A DNA stretch of 64,000 nt from Septoria linicola (taxonomy: Eukaryota; Ascomycota; Dothideomycetes; Mycosphaerellales; Mycosphaerellaceae), in NCBI GenBank assembly GCA_024114885.1, contig CP099425.1:1674001-1738000 (forward strand). Direction: 5' to 3'. How positions within the stretch are numbered: the stretch's first letter is position 1; each line of letters opens with the position of its first letter. Position numbers and translations under genes: made by a program. Below the pieces are notes generated by a model that worked only from the letters and a program-made list of their open reading frames with translations, did no database searches and was not told where the DNA came from. This document shows positions 1-11,616 of this stretch, one piece after another.

Positions 1-1571
1 CATTGCCTTAGCTTCCTCCGCGTGCAGTAGCCCCTTGCACATCATTTCGCACGTGGCAGACAACCTGCGCTGTTCTTGAACCCGTTCCATGATGAGATGC
101 AAACACTCTTCGGCGCTACAAGCCTGGAAGCATACTTCCCTGACCGCAAAATCCATTTGCATTTCCTTGATTGCCATGCGGGGCGGGACATTGTTGAAGA
201 TGACGAATGCTGTGTCCAGAAGGAATATCCACAAAAAGACTCTAATTAGCTCTTCTCGAAGCACGAAGCTATGCCAATCGAACGACAGATCCGTGTAATT
301 CGGATGTCTGGTGTGCTTAAGGCCCACATTGCGCGCGATCTGATAACGTTAGCAATTGACCTTGTCCGTGTAGGAACGCAGTAGCTTACAGCGATGACTG
401 TGCTATACCTGAATCGCCTGATTCGTCGTTTGCTCGAGTGACTACCCTCCCAATTCTGAACTAACATGACAACATAAGCAGCTTGCAGAGACTGGACCTT
501 GGCCTTACTGGGAAACATGCTGCTATCCTCGTTTGCGCAAAAATCATCGTCATAGAACACCGTCTCTTCCACAGCATTGTAGAACTGTCTGGCAGATGAT
601 CGATCAGACTGGGCTGGTGACATTGAGGCACCGATGGTGACCATAGCTGCCACCAGTACAGGTTTAGCTTTAGCTACGTCAAATGTCGGTTTGTGTAAGA
701 GAGGAACGTTTGGCGACCAAATGGCCCAGTAGACCTCAAGGAAGAGCCTGATGTTGCCTGCAGAGAAAAATCGCTGGCAGTCGCGCTCGACGGAAGAGGA
801 CCACGACAAGTCGACAGCACTGTTACGGGGCTTGATGCAACAGATCTCCGCAATGAGCAGCAAAATCTCCTTTGACTTGAATTGCAGGATTTCGAGGTCA
901 GATGGCTCATGCGATTGGCGACTGGTGTAGCCCGCGACCTGAGATCGCTCGTCTTCTGATGCACAATCCAAGGAAGCCGTAAGTCCTTGGTCTCTTGTGG
1001 ACTTCTCGAGGAAACGCAGCGAAACTTGTGCCTTCGCGTCGTGCGCAAGAGAATGGCTCTCCACTGAGCTATCAGTCACAGACGGACGTAAGAAGTTGAC
1101 CACACCGTTGTACATCTGATCGAGGTGCAAAGCGTCGTGCCACGGCAGCCATTGCACAGTGAAATCAGCATGTGAGTTCTCCCAGCTGGGGTCGGCCTCT
1201 TCGAGGCGAAGATATGTGCAACCCGCGTTTCGACTGATGCAGGTCATGCACGGCTGAGCTGAATCACATGCCTTTTTGCTGCGAGAACGTTGGTCGCATG
1301 CTCTTTTCGCCGGAGCCGGTCGCTTGCGGGATCCAGTACATGTATACTGATGCCGCTTGAGTACATCAGAGCGTTGGAAGGCCGAATGGCAGAGTGGACA
1401 GCTGTGCTGCTTGACATTGCTGTGGCTCTCAAGGTGGCGTTTCAGGTGCTCTGGTCTCTTGTACGACCTGTGACACTGTTTACAGTAGTGGACTGAGCCT
1501 ATAGGTTCACTACTCTCCATGACTGAGCCATTGTCGCCAATGGATGGTGTGCTCAAAGGATTCCAGAACAA
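1..1571 (-). CDS. C2H2 plus Zn2Cys6 fungal transcription factor (3' part beyond the left edge)
   Basis: Probable pathway-specific regulator of the adjoining cluster, acting in the nucleus. From the first Met at 1571 the protein shows two zinc fingers (C30, C33, H46, H50; then C58, C61, H74, C78) followed by a Zn2Cys6-type segment with C92, C102, C108, C111 and C118. The expected second cysteine is Arg95 (codon CGT at 1287-1289). A fungal-specific transcription factor middle region follows. The downstream frame resumes only after a 50-base intron at 340-389 (GTAAGC donor, GCTAAC branch, ATCAG acceptor), giving a second exon 1-339 that reads IARNVGLKHTRHPNYTDL and stays open to the window edge, so the C terminus is missing. 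A second possible start is Met18. The domain assignment is firm. The link to the cluster is inferred from position only. Confidence 0.85.
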
Positions 1572-1990
1572 GAAGTCGCTGGGTGTCGACTGCGGGGTTT
1601 CAATTCTGCACCTCGTTCTAGGCTAGCGCGTCCAAGATGGAATTTACGACGGAAGAAAAGATGTATTGCTTTCGTTAGCGACCAGTCCTTGTGTCACAAT
1701 ACTGGAAGCCGCCATTCTACAATGCTCCGTGGGACATGGGCGACAGGGCGAGAGTAAATTCTCAGACAGCGGAAACAAACAATAAAAGCTGCTCAACCTC
1801 ATATGGTTACGGCCTTATACCGAGCCGTTTGTAGAGCATGTAGTGAACAGAAGGCTGCGTGCCAGTCGATGAACGGTGGAAACTGATTGAGACAAGGAGG
1901 TGGCGACTGAAGAGTGAGGTCTTGGGAGTGTAAATTGCAGCATGCCAGGAGCCGCTGTAAGCACAGAAGACGACAAAAAGCCCACGTGAT
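1572..1990. other. Intergenic, regulator 5' flank and transporter 3' flank
   Basis: About 420 bases between two minus-strand genes. It should hold the regulator promoter and the transporter terminator. I see no convincing coding frame. Confidence 0.5.
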
Positions 1991-3655
1991 CTACTCTCCT
2001 GACGAGTACGAACTCTTGCTTCTTAACCACTTGCCGTATCTATCAAATGCAAAGGGTATGGGTACCAGCGCCAAAGTACAGAAACCAAGCAGCGACGACG
2101 CCCAGCCTGGACCCGGTCCTTCGTACATCTACAAGCAGACAATTAGCGCATGGCTCAGTGTTAAGCAACGCTGTTCTTACCTGGACAGAAAACAGCGGGA
2201 AGATGAACGCGAAAAGATACCTCAGAAACGTGTTGGATGACCATGCTGAGGCGCCATATTGGGCGCCATAACAGTCTGTCAGGTATAGACTGGCCGTGAT
2301 GAAGATTAAGAGATTGCCGCACGCGAAGAGTGCTTCAGCTGCCACCGGACTAAGCCAAAGCACTGAGCTGCGAGCTGTCCATCCGAACCAGAAGAGCGAA
2401 ATGGGAAGGCAAGGTGCGCCTATCTTGGCACTTAACAGTCTGTACTCCGGCTCCAGTTTCGTGCCTTCCTGGCTCTTCGCTGCCGCCTGTCGTGGCCACC
2501 GATAAATGGAGATCCATATCATGATTCCGAGGCCAATGAAAGTGCCCACTAACTGGCCGAGATAGGTCAACCCGGTGACGCCAATACCGAATCCGTAGAC
2601 ATTCTCAAAGACCCAACTGAAGGATGCGAAGAATGCGTTCAACAGTCCGAAGTTGAAAGCAACATACAGATCGAATAGCGTCACAATGGGCTCGGTGCAC
2701 ATCATATGCAATGGTCGAACAATGGTCTTGGTTGCGAAGGATTTGATTGTCTCCATTGCACTCTTGTTGGCATGAGGTGAAGGGGGTCCTTCGATGTTGA
2801 GCGCCTTTGCCCGCTTCCTCAGAATTACTGACTTATAGGTTTCAGACATGCCCATCGTCAGGGCAATGACAAGTGCCGATCCAAAGAGCATAACCCACTG
2901 GGTCCAGCGCCACGACCTCTCGAGGGTCACAAACCCGCCTATCACAGACCCTAGAGCTGGTCCCACTTGTGTGAAGCTGACGAACATAGACATTGGGATG
3001 GCACGTTTGTCGGGAGTCCAAACGTCGGAGATGGTGCCAGTTCCAATGCTCAAGCCTGGGCTGGAGAATAGGCCTGCGAAGAAGCGACATACTATGAGAG
3101 GCGCAATGCTGGGCGAAAAGCCTGCGCCCAAAGTGAAAGCAGCTGACTATAGGGAGATTCGTTAGCTCAGTGACCCTCTTCCAAGCAGATGGTGCTCACG
3201 ATTGGTAGCGCTGAAAGGTATACCACCTTCCGACCACTATCACAGCATCAATTCCATGAGCGCCTATCATGTCCGGCCTTTACTGCACTCGCTACGTTTC
3301 GCTAAGAGGCGCCGCCATGACTGGACCGAATGACAGTCCCAGCAAGTAGAACACAAATGGTAGTAATACCACTTCACGCGAGACAGCAAATTCTGACATG
3401 ACTTGCTTGAGTCCCGGGGTATACACAGATGATCCGAAAGGGCTATCCAAGTCATCAGTACTGGGTTCTCTCACAGGCTCTAGCAGGCATGGGATGTGCT
3501 GACCAAAGAAACGCAATAGACGTCGGGATCAGAGTGTGGTAAAGACGCTTCCATTTGGGCCAGTTGAGCGGATTTGCGCCATCGTGTGGCCCATTCCAGT
3601 CCTTTGCGCTCTCCGGTGGCGATGATGATTTCTCGTCTCCCAATTCAGCTTGCAT
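1991..3655 (-). CDS. MFS transporter, DHA1 drug:H+ antiporter type
   Basis: Predicted plasma-membrane exporter with about 12 membrane spans, 479 residues after splicing. Exons read from the start: 3655-3504, 3442-3296, 3236-3200, 3146-2181 and 2128-1991. All introns are short with GT..AG ends and the joined frame is open throughout. Family signs are the N-terminal NPLNWPKWKR stretch before the first span, the GSSVYTPGL loop, PLSET-GRK after span 2 (the usual Tyr between Thr and Gly is absent), and a C-terminal span pair ending FAFDRYGKWLR. The 37-base third exon is needed to join PLSET to the AAFTLGAGFSP segment. I chose the Met at 3655 (MQAELGDEK) because the extra 43 codons upstream do not look like an MFS leader. 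It diverges from the carrier-condensation gene, which suggests export of the cluster product or self-protection. Confidence 0.88.
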
Positions 3656-4032
3656 CGTATACTGGTGACTGGTGGATGCCCATGGATTCACGAAGTGCAA
3701 AATTGGGTATAATGAAGTTTGCAAAGGACGCGAATTGCCAACGACTGCGTCACGATCGACACGATACATGTGGTATAGCGGCAATGCAGCTGTGCACTAG
3801 GCCCAATTGTGCATGTGCAGACACCAGTCTCGGACGTCTCTGCGACGCGGCTTGCATATGCTTTTGTACGTGGCTCTTGCCAAGACTGGTGAATCAATCA
3901 TGATGGAAGTTCTCATCATTATACGCACATTCGAAACATCTGCCAGCTCATTTGCGTACGAGCGAGCAAGCACTTCACGCCGTGCATTGCGTAGCACAGG
4001 ATAGTCTTATTTGCTCGAATTCGGCCAACAAT
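3656..4032. promoter_or_regulatory. Shared divergent promoter, transporter / carrier-condensation gene
   Basis: A 377-base gap between divergent start codons. It must carry both promoters. I could not identify a specific operator. Confidence 0.5.
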
Positions 4033-7000
4033 ATGAGTGATATGGAAGACAGACTGAAGAACATATGGGCAGAAGTCCTCGGCCGCAATGCTGAGGATCT
4101 TTCTGGCGACAGCAATTGGTTCGACAATGGAGGAGACAGTGTTCTTGCCATTCGGCTGGTCAATCTAGCTGGTCAAAAAGGTCTTCGACTGTCGAATCAG
4201 GCAATCTTCGACGAGCCATCGCTGTCCGCAATGGCAAATGCTGTGAAGGAGCGACCAAAAGAATCATCAGACGAATCAAGCTTATCACAGGCGGCGCCAG
4301 CTCTCAGGCTTATGCAGCAATGGGACACTATCAGCACATGTCTGCAGCAGGCACGTCTCGACAATCACGAACTAGAAGACATTGCTCCATGCGTGGGATT
4401 CCAGCCAGAGCTGATGCGTGCCACCAATGACCAGGGAATCTTTACTCTGCAACTTGTCTTTGCTATTGGCAACAAGGAAAGTTTGCTGCGGGCAAGGGAG
4501 GTGATTGACAAAATTGTTCGGGACAACAGCATATTTAGGACTCGATTGGTGCAGCATGAACAGGATCTCTATCAAGTTGTGTCCAAGAATCCGCCTGCTT
4601 GGACCGAGTTCGAAGGGTCCTTGGACGCGTACAAGGCCCAAGATCAAGCGAGAAGAATGCACTACGGAGATCCTCTAATTAGAATAGCTGTGGTACATGA
4701 CCCTCAGAGCACTTACATTGTGTGGACGAAAGCCCATGCAGTGTACGATCGTTGGAGTCGCTACGAGCTTATGTATGATATCGAAGCCGGCTTCCTGGAC
4801 CCATCCCAGTTTTTGCAGACTGGCCCTCGACCGCCTTATCGCAAATTCGTCGACTTTGCACTGTCTCAGAATGTGGATGACAGCATGAAGTTCTGGGAGA
4901 ATCGCTTGGATGGTCTGGAGAAGTTCGACCTCCTTTTCCCGGAGAGTAAGGAGCGGGACTACATGTCGTCAAAGACTGATCACGAGCGGAAGCGCTATGT
5001 GTCTTTCAAGCCACCACAAGGTCGTATTGGACTCGATGCCATCAATACAGTCGCGTGCGCTCTCCTCCTGGCCAATGAGTCGAAGTGTGACGACATTTTT
5101 TCATGCAGGCTCGAAGCTGTCGGCAACTGCCAGTGGAGAATATTGATAAGATCATCGGTCCAGTGTGGACTCTGTGCCCTGTACGTCGCCGCTTGGAAGG
5201 TGATATGACGCTCCAAGGCCTCCTCGCAGACGTTTCACAGGAGATCAATGGAGCCATTCCGCACGAACCTCATGGCTTGGCAGCAGCTCAGCAACATTTC
5301 GGTCACCGGCGTTTCTATCAGTTCGTGACCATGATGCAACCACCCAAGACTCCTAACTTTGATGCGAACATTATCACAAAAAATGCGGACGGGACCGAGC
5401 TGTCCTTGCAACTTTCCGAAACCACACAGACACGAAACTTCTTCGGTCTGTATCTGATGCAAATGCCTGTCGGGGACGGCAAGATTGAAGTATGGGCTCG
5501 CTATGATGATACTTTCCTGAGTGCTGAACGAGTGGACGAGATCATGGAGAAGTATACCAACATACTGGAAGCCTTCTCGAACAAGGACTGGGACAAAGTC
5601 ACCGTGAGCGAGCTGTGCCCTCATATCCAGAGCGATGGTGAGAGCGACGAGCACAACATCGACGAAAGTAGCACACCTACAACGCTCAATGGGATTTTCC
5701 GGAACGACTCGCAGTCTCCCGCACTGATCGTACCGGGGGACGAATCGCTTGTCTTCTCTTACAGAGACCTCAATCGTATCGTTGGTGAAGTACAAGAGAG
5801 CCTGTCAAAACTTGGCATCAAGCGTGGCTCTGCAGTCTCGATTGCTCTTCCCAATTGCATGGAGCTGATCGTTGTCTTCCTCGCCGCGACTTGGCAAGGA
5901 GCCATAGCTGCACCTCTCAACCCATCTTACAAACAGGATAAATTCGAATTTTATATCGACGACTTAGGCTCTGCGGTGCTGGTCCTGCCTCACGGTAGCT
6001 ATGCAGACGAAGGCCCGGCTGTACAAGCAGCGAGAAAGTATGAGGCAGCTATCGCGGAATGTTATTGGGATTCTGCCTCAAAGAAAGCTGTCTTCGAAGT
6101 CAAAGAGCAGGGAAAGATGGCTGGACAGGATTCGAAGCAATCAGAGATGCTCTCTGCTAAGGAAGATGATGTCGCTCTGGTGCTCCATACATCAGGCACG
6201 ACAGGAAGGCCAAAAGCTGTCCCGCTGACCCATTCCAACCTTCTAGCATCTATTCGTAACATCTGTCACACATACTCTCTCGGGCCAGGTGATCGGACCA
6301 TGCTGATCATGCCACTATTCCACGTTCATGGTCTTCTGGCATCCTTCCTGTCGCCGCTGTACTCTGGTGGTTCAGCTGTGGTGCCGCAAAGACTCACGCC
6401 AGAGTTCTGGGATATCTTCGCGGATCATAAGGCAACTTGGTACACGGCCACCCCATCGATGCATCGCGTCATCCTGTCCTTCCCGGAGGCGGATAAGAAC
6501 GTGATTAAACGAATTCGATTCATTCGTTCATGCAGTTCGCAGCTCTCCGAGAGCTTGTTCAAACAGATGGGTGACAAATTCAAAGGAGTTCCTATAGTTG
6601 AGTCTTATGCAATGACTGAGGCCGGCCATCTGATGACATCAAACCCATTGGCAGATGGTGAACAAGTGTCTGGAAGTGTCGGAATGGCGGCCTCGGGTGT
6701 GGAATTGCGAATACTGGATCAAGAGAAGGCCGAGGAGATGGAGCAGGGGAAAGAGGGCGAGGTCTGTATTCGTGGAGACAATGTGACCAAGGGATACCTG
6801 AACAATCCAGGCGCGAATTCGTCTTCCTTTACCGATAATGGCTTCTTTCGAACGGGTGATCAGGGAAAGCTCGACTCCAAAGGTTATCTATTCCTGACAG
6901 GACGACTCAAGGAGCTGATTAACAAAGGAGGCGAGAAGATCTGTCCTGTCGAGCTCGACAATGTCATCAACAAACATGAACATGTTGCTGAGGCAGTGTC

Positions 7001-7217
7001 TTTTGCGATCGACGATGAGTCGTATGGACAAGACGTTGGTTGTGCTGTCAAAGTTGCTGAAGGTAGTGAATTGGAAGCAGAAGATCTCAAGAAGTGGATA
7101 TCGGAGCGCATCGCGGCGTTCAAGGTTCCCAAGAAGATTTGGTTGACTGATGAGATCCCTAAGACGGCGACCGGAAAGGTGCAGAGGAAGCTAGTCGCGG
7201 AAGCGATGAACAAATAG
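4033..7217 (+). CDS. NRPS-like carrier-condensation-adenylation protein (oxalate-CoA ligase-like), with one frameshift
   Basis: Multidomain acyl-activating enzyme, about 1,061 residues if one frameshift is ignored. Order: an N-terminal phosphopantetheine carrier (FDNGGDSVLAIRL, Ser36); a condensation domain whose core motif reads AHAVYDRWS (His235, Asp239) where HHxxxDG is usual; and an ANL adenylation domain with HTSGTTGRPKAVPLTHSN, ESYAMTEAGHLM, FFRTGDQG, GRLKELINKGGEKI and a C-terminal PKTATGKVQR lysine motif. The adenylation half looks closest to Pcs60/AAE3 oxalate-CoA ligases rather than to amino-acid-selecting NRPS domains. No terminal carrier or thioesterase is seen. The frame breaks inside the condensation domain at a run of six Ts (5096-5101): upstream ends ...ANESKCDDIF, downstream resumes QARSCRQLPVENIDKIIG. 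One missing T explains it. It may be a sequencing error or a real lesion. The start at 4033 is preferred because the carrier fold begins there. Confidence 0.85.
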
Positions 7218-7408
7218 ACGGGCAATGTACGAGATCGGAAGGTGACCTGGCTCTTATGATCGTGACCGATATGTTGTCAAGATGGTTCAATCTATTCCCC
7301 CGTTCGTGCTGCTCTCTCTTTAATCCGAGGCAAATCCGAAAGTTTGGCGCTCGAGACGCGCTTTTCTTCTCAGATGCGATTTTAACAAGCATCATCAACA
7401 ACGCGCTC

Positions 7409-8769
7409 TCATAACGGCACCACTAGTCTTTTCCCTGATATTTGCCCCTGCCTCATGCGGTCTAAAGCTGCATTGACTCCTTCGAGCCCATTGGGCGCAG
7501 TCTCGATGACAGGCAAATTGAGCACCTTGTATTTCAGTGCCTGCTCCAACCACGCCATGAGAGACAAGCCCACCTCACGGACTTCGTGGAAAAGCTTCAC
7601 CGGCACGTTGTGATATACGATACCCGAGATTCTCTCTTTTGGCAGAGCTGCAAGACCGACCAGATGCGGCCTCTTCGCACCTCCTGTCTCCAAGCATTGT
7701 GCCAGCGCCTCTGCCGTAGGCTTGCCTACAGTGTCGACTGCGAAGCGCAACTCGCCTTTGGTCAGGTTTCGTATCACGTCGCCCGCACGAGCTGCGCTGT
7801 GACTGTCAACCAAAACAAAGTCCTTGGATTCCATCATGCGGGCTCCGTGCTTGGCGACGTCGACTACCAAAATGACTCTCAGTCCCGCAAGATGAGCTAT
7901 TTGTGAAAGGACGAGTGCACTAGTAGAAGAGCCACCCCATATTACCAGCCAGTCTCCTACTTCAGGGCGCTCATGCTCGGGCATGCTCAAACATTCTGCG
8001 ATCGTATCCGCTGGCAGATCTTCCAGGACCGTTCTTCTGACTATCTGACGCACGTCTGGCCCTCTTGAATCCTTGGCTTCGGCTATATCTGGCAGTCTGA
8101 GTCCAAAACATATTCCAAGTGTGAGAGACGCGGCCACGTACGCAACTCCAAGTGCCGCACCATGACTGACAGGGATATGATCAGGCAGTCTGCAGACAGT
8201 GTGGTCTGAGGCGATAGCATATTCTTGGTATGCAGCTTTGCGCAGATCACGATAGTCCGTTGAACCACAAATGACCTATCCAGTACTTAGCGTGGTCTGA
8301 TAAGAATTACAGCCAAGTGCTAGCTTACCACATCGCCGACTTTGATGTGGCTGCTATTGGAAGGCGCCTTTACAACGACTCCCCCAAAATCCCTACCGGC
8401 AACGTACGGCAGAACCGGAATGCCAAATCCATAGTCTACGGACTTCCAGTCGATGGGATTCAAGCCAATGGCTTCAATTCTGACCACAAGCTCATCTGAG
8501 CTCTTGGTCTTAGGCACATTGTGTTCTCCGGAGATCGAAAAGGGCTGCTTGAGTCCGTGTAGCACGAGCGCCTTCTGCTGGGATGGGAGGTCGGCTTGCT
8601 GCAGTGCGCATCTCGATATCGCGCTTGAAAGCTTTTTGCCGTCAAGAGAGTTGATGCGTGTCACAGGCGTCGCAGTTCCCCAGTCGATGTCTTCGCCGAT
8701 GTCCAAATCGTTGTCGTCAAAGGCATCGTGTGCCATCGGCCTTGCGGTCCTCGCAATTGCGACACTCAT
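7409..8769 (-). CDS. Medium-chain dehydrogenase/reductase, enoyl-reductase-like
   Basis: NAD(P)H-dependent reductase of the zinc-independent quinone oxidoreductase/trans-enoyl reductase group, 435 residues. Exon 1 is 8769-8329 and exon 2 is 8275-7409, joined by a 53-base intron (GTAAGC..GGATAG). The N-terminal GroES-like fold shows IEAIGLNPIDWKSVDYGFG and VAGRDFGGVV, with no GHE zinc motif. The Rossmann part has GDWLVIWGGSSTSALVLSQI as the cofactor loop. The C terminus reads QGQISGKRLVVPL, typical of this group. In fungal clusters such enzymes reduce carrier- or CoA-bound enoyl groups, but the substrate here is unknown. It converges on the carrier-condensation gene (192 bases apart) and diverges from the flavin monooxygenase. 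A 70-residue N-terminal extension precedes the fold, and a later Met (residue 12) is possible. Confidence 0.85.
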
Positions 8770-9344
8770 TCCCGTCGAAGGTTAGTACACTTGCTGTCCA
8801 GCTGCTCTTGTCCGGCTATGGTATGTGGAACTTTGAGGCAAGCGGACGAACTGCTTCATACGTTGGCTTTTTTAACACGAACATAAAGCACTTAGCCTGT
8901 CTGCGCATCCCACTTTCGAGAGGCCTTTCGTCTGACACGACTTCACCTCCGGCTTGTGTGGGTTATCTCCACTTCTCAGGATTCTGTAAGCAGCAACAGC
9001 CTTCGCTAGTTGAGAAGCTGAACCGAGGACTTGCCGAACAAATGTTGCCTTGCAGGCTAGAATGGCGCAATATCACGATTGCTCAACGAGGCCTATCACT
9101 GGAATAGCAGATCCGTCGCGATGTGGGACATGGTTCTGCTGACATTTCCGATTGCACGGCCATCGTCGCAATTCGTGTGGTGCTCCACTGGCTGCATAGT
9201 GAAAGGTCCCTCGCTTCGGCTCATCGGGATTCTCAGAGGCTCACTCGGCCTTGCCAAGAGTATACTCAAGACAACGACATTAGCATATCGCGAGCTCTAG
9301 TTTGTGGTTCGTTCTGCATTTCACATCGATCTAAGAGAAGCATT
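8770..9344. promoter_or_regulatory. Shared divergent promoter, reductase / flavin monooxygenase
   Basis: A 575-base gap between divergent starts. I see no coding frame with family motifs in it, and no identifiable operator. Confidence 0.45.
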
Positions 9345-11616
9345 ATGGGTTCTATGGAGACTCCGGCGCTGGCGAAGGACGACATTGCCAATTCGAAGTC
9401 AACTATATCGACAGTTGTCGAATTGGTCGATGATAGTCAAAGTCCACCAGAAACCTTCGAAGCGGAAAATGCATGGACGTATCCTTGGCCTACAGAATTC
9501 AGACTCGATGAACGTCCCATTGACGAGGTGCGGAAGCTTAAGGTAGCCGTGATCGGATCTGGCCTCGCAGGCATCACGGCTGGCGTTTTATTGCCAGCAA
9601 AAGTGCCAGGCATTGACCTCACAATCATCGAAAAGAACGGTGATGTAGGAGGCACATGGTATGAGAACATTTATCCTGGCGTGAGATGCGACATACCTGC
9701 CCATGTCTACCAAAGTACCTTTTCCCCAAAAACTCAGTGGACCGAAGAATATGCACAGGGCAAGGAGATCCTGGCTTATTGGCAGTCAGTCGCCCGCAAA
9801 CATAAAGTGTACGACTATATCCGCTTCAACACGAAGGTGACTGGAGCGTATTGGATCCCGCAACAAGCCCAATGGTCAGTGAAAACTCTTAATATGGTTG
9901 ATGGCTCTTCTGCCTCCGAGCACTACGATTTCGTAATCACGGCCATTGGACATTTTAACGAGTGGAAGCTCCCTTCGTATCCTGGGATCGAAACGTACAA
10001 GGGCCATCTGAGGCATTCATCGAATTGGGACCCCGACTTTGACCCCAAAGGCAAGCGAATTGCCACCATCGGCAATGGAGCGTCAGGAATTCAGGTTACA
10101 ACAGAACTTCAGAAGTTGGCCGGTCAAGTCGATCACTACGCCAGGAATCGAACCTGGATTGCTGGCAGCTTCAACCCAGCTGTGAAAGATCGGCAAAATA
10201 CGCCGATGTACTTCACAGATGAACAGCTTGAGTCCTTCAAAAACCCTGCGCAGTACTTAGAGTACCGAAAACAGCTCGAGGACAACTTTTTCCGAGGATT
10301 TGACAGCCAACTTATCGATTCTGACACTACAAAGGACTTACGGCAGAATTTCATCGAAGCTATGCGGAAACGAGTAGTAGGAAAACCTGGTCTGCTAGAG
10401 AATCTGGTACCGGACTTTCCACCAAACTGTCGCCGATTGACTCCTGGACCAGGCTATCTGGAAGCTCTCTGCGCCTCCAACCTCACATTCGTGCAGACAC
10501 CTATCGAGCGGTAAGTGAGCGGGGGCGTTGATCAAAGCTTTGACCAACTAACAATAGTGCTCTAGTTTTGTGGAAGATGGAATCGTGACAACAGATGGCG
10601 TTCATCGGCCTGCAGATGCTGTCATCTGCTCGACAGGGGCCAATGTGGACGTAAGTTTGAAGTGTCCATTGCGCACTGAGACATCTCGGCCACCACATGG
10701 CGTGCCCTAACATATCTGTAGTATGCACCGCCCTTTCCGATAGTCTCTGGGAACCTCGATCTCTCACGAGACTGGCGGGCCGATGGCGCGTTCGGCTGGC
10801 CACGGTCCTACGTAAGTTCGATGGGCATAACTCATACTGAGAAATTATGACAATCACATGGCTTGTGCCCTAACACATTGGCAGTTGGGCATGATGACCG
10901 ATGGCTTTCCGAACTTGGCCTATCTTCTTGGTGTGTAGCAGTAGTGCACAAATGTTGCGATATTGTAAAAGTAACATATATGATGCAGGTCCAAATCCGG
11001 CAGGGCCCAGTGGAACTGTACCTCACACCGGTATGCTCTTAGCTCCTCCCTGATCGAGCAGTGTTGTGCACTGCTTCGTGACTCGGCTCCGCCAGTCGGG
11101 TGTTTGTGATGCGCTCAATGAGCTGGAAAAGCATCTACTGATATGTCGCAGTCGAGAACCAAGTGACCTACATCGCGAAAATCCTGCGGAAAATCTCGTC
11201 GCAGCACATAAAGTCGATCGTGCCGTCAAAAGCCGCGACAGATGACTTTGTTGCTTATGCAGACGCCTTCTTTCCACGCACAAACATGTCGCTTAAGTGC
11301 AGTTCCTGGAGCAATGGTGGCCGTCCAGGAGCACGCATTCACGGCCACTGGTGAGTCATGGTTGGGCATTTCGGCCCTCTGCTCATACTAATACTGTGGC
11401 GATAGGCCCGGATCAGGCGCGCACGTCACCCACGCGAGGCGCGAGGTTCGTTGGGAGGACTTCGAATATACCAGATCTTCAGCGAACAGGTTCGCCTACT
11501 TCGGCAACGGCCAGACGGCGAAGGAGAAAGACCCTGCCAGCGAGATGACGCCGTATCTGAAGTTGCCGGAGGCCAACGATCTAAGAGACCTCCATGAGCG
11601 ATGGTGGGACCTTTGA
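9345..11616 (+). CDS. Baeyer-Villiger-type FAD monooxygenase
   Basis: NADPH- and O2-dependent flavin monooxygenase, 612 residues, expected to insert oxygen next to a ketone or oxidise a heteroatom. Seven exons join in frame: 9345-10510, 10566-10650, 10722-10811, 10885-10930, 10989-11030, 11152-11350 and 11406-11616. The FAD Rossmann motif GSGLAG is at residues 71-76, with GGTWYENIYPGVRCD after it. The NADPH motif GNGASG lies near residue 243. Between them YKGHLRHSSNWD (from residue 218) matches the Baeyer-Villiger fingerprint, with Tyr in place of Phe and Asp in place of Pro, as often seen in fungal members. The C terminus carries WSNGGRPGARIHGHWPGSG and ends HERWWDL. The Met at 9345 (MGSMETPALA) was chosen because upstream codons are low-complexity and unlike the family. 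It is one of the cluster genes that looks intact. Confidence 0.88.

Noticed and set aside
5050..5109. An intron bridging the frameshift in the carrier-condensation gene
   Set aside because: The only candidate of reasonable length removes conserved condensation-domain residues. Shorter ones (24-30 bases) are below the size of any other intron here.
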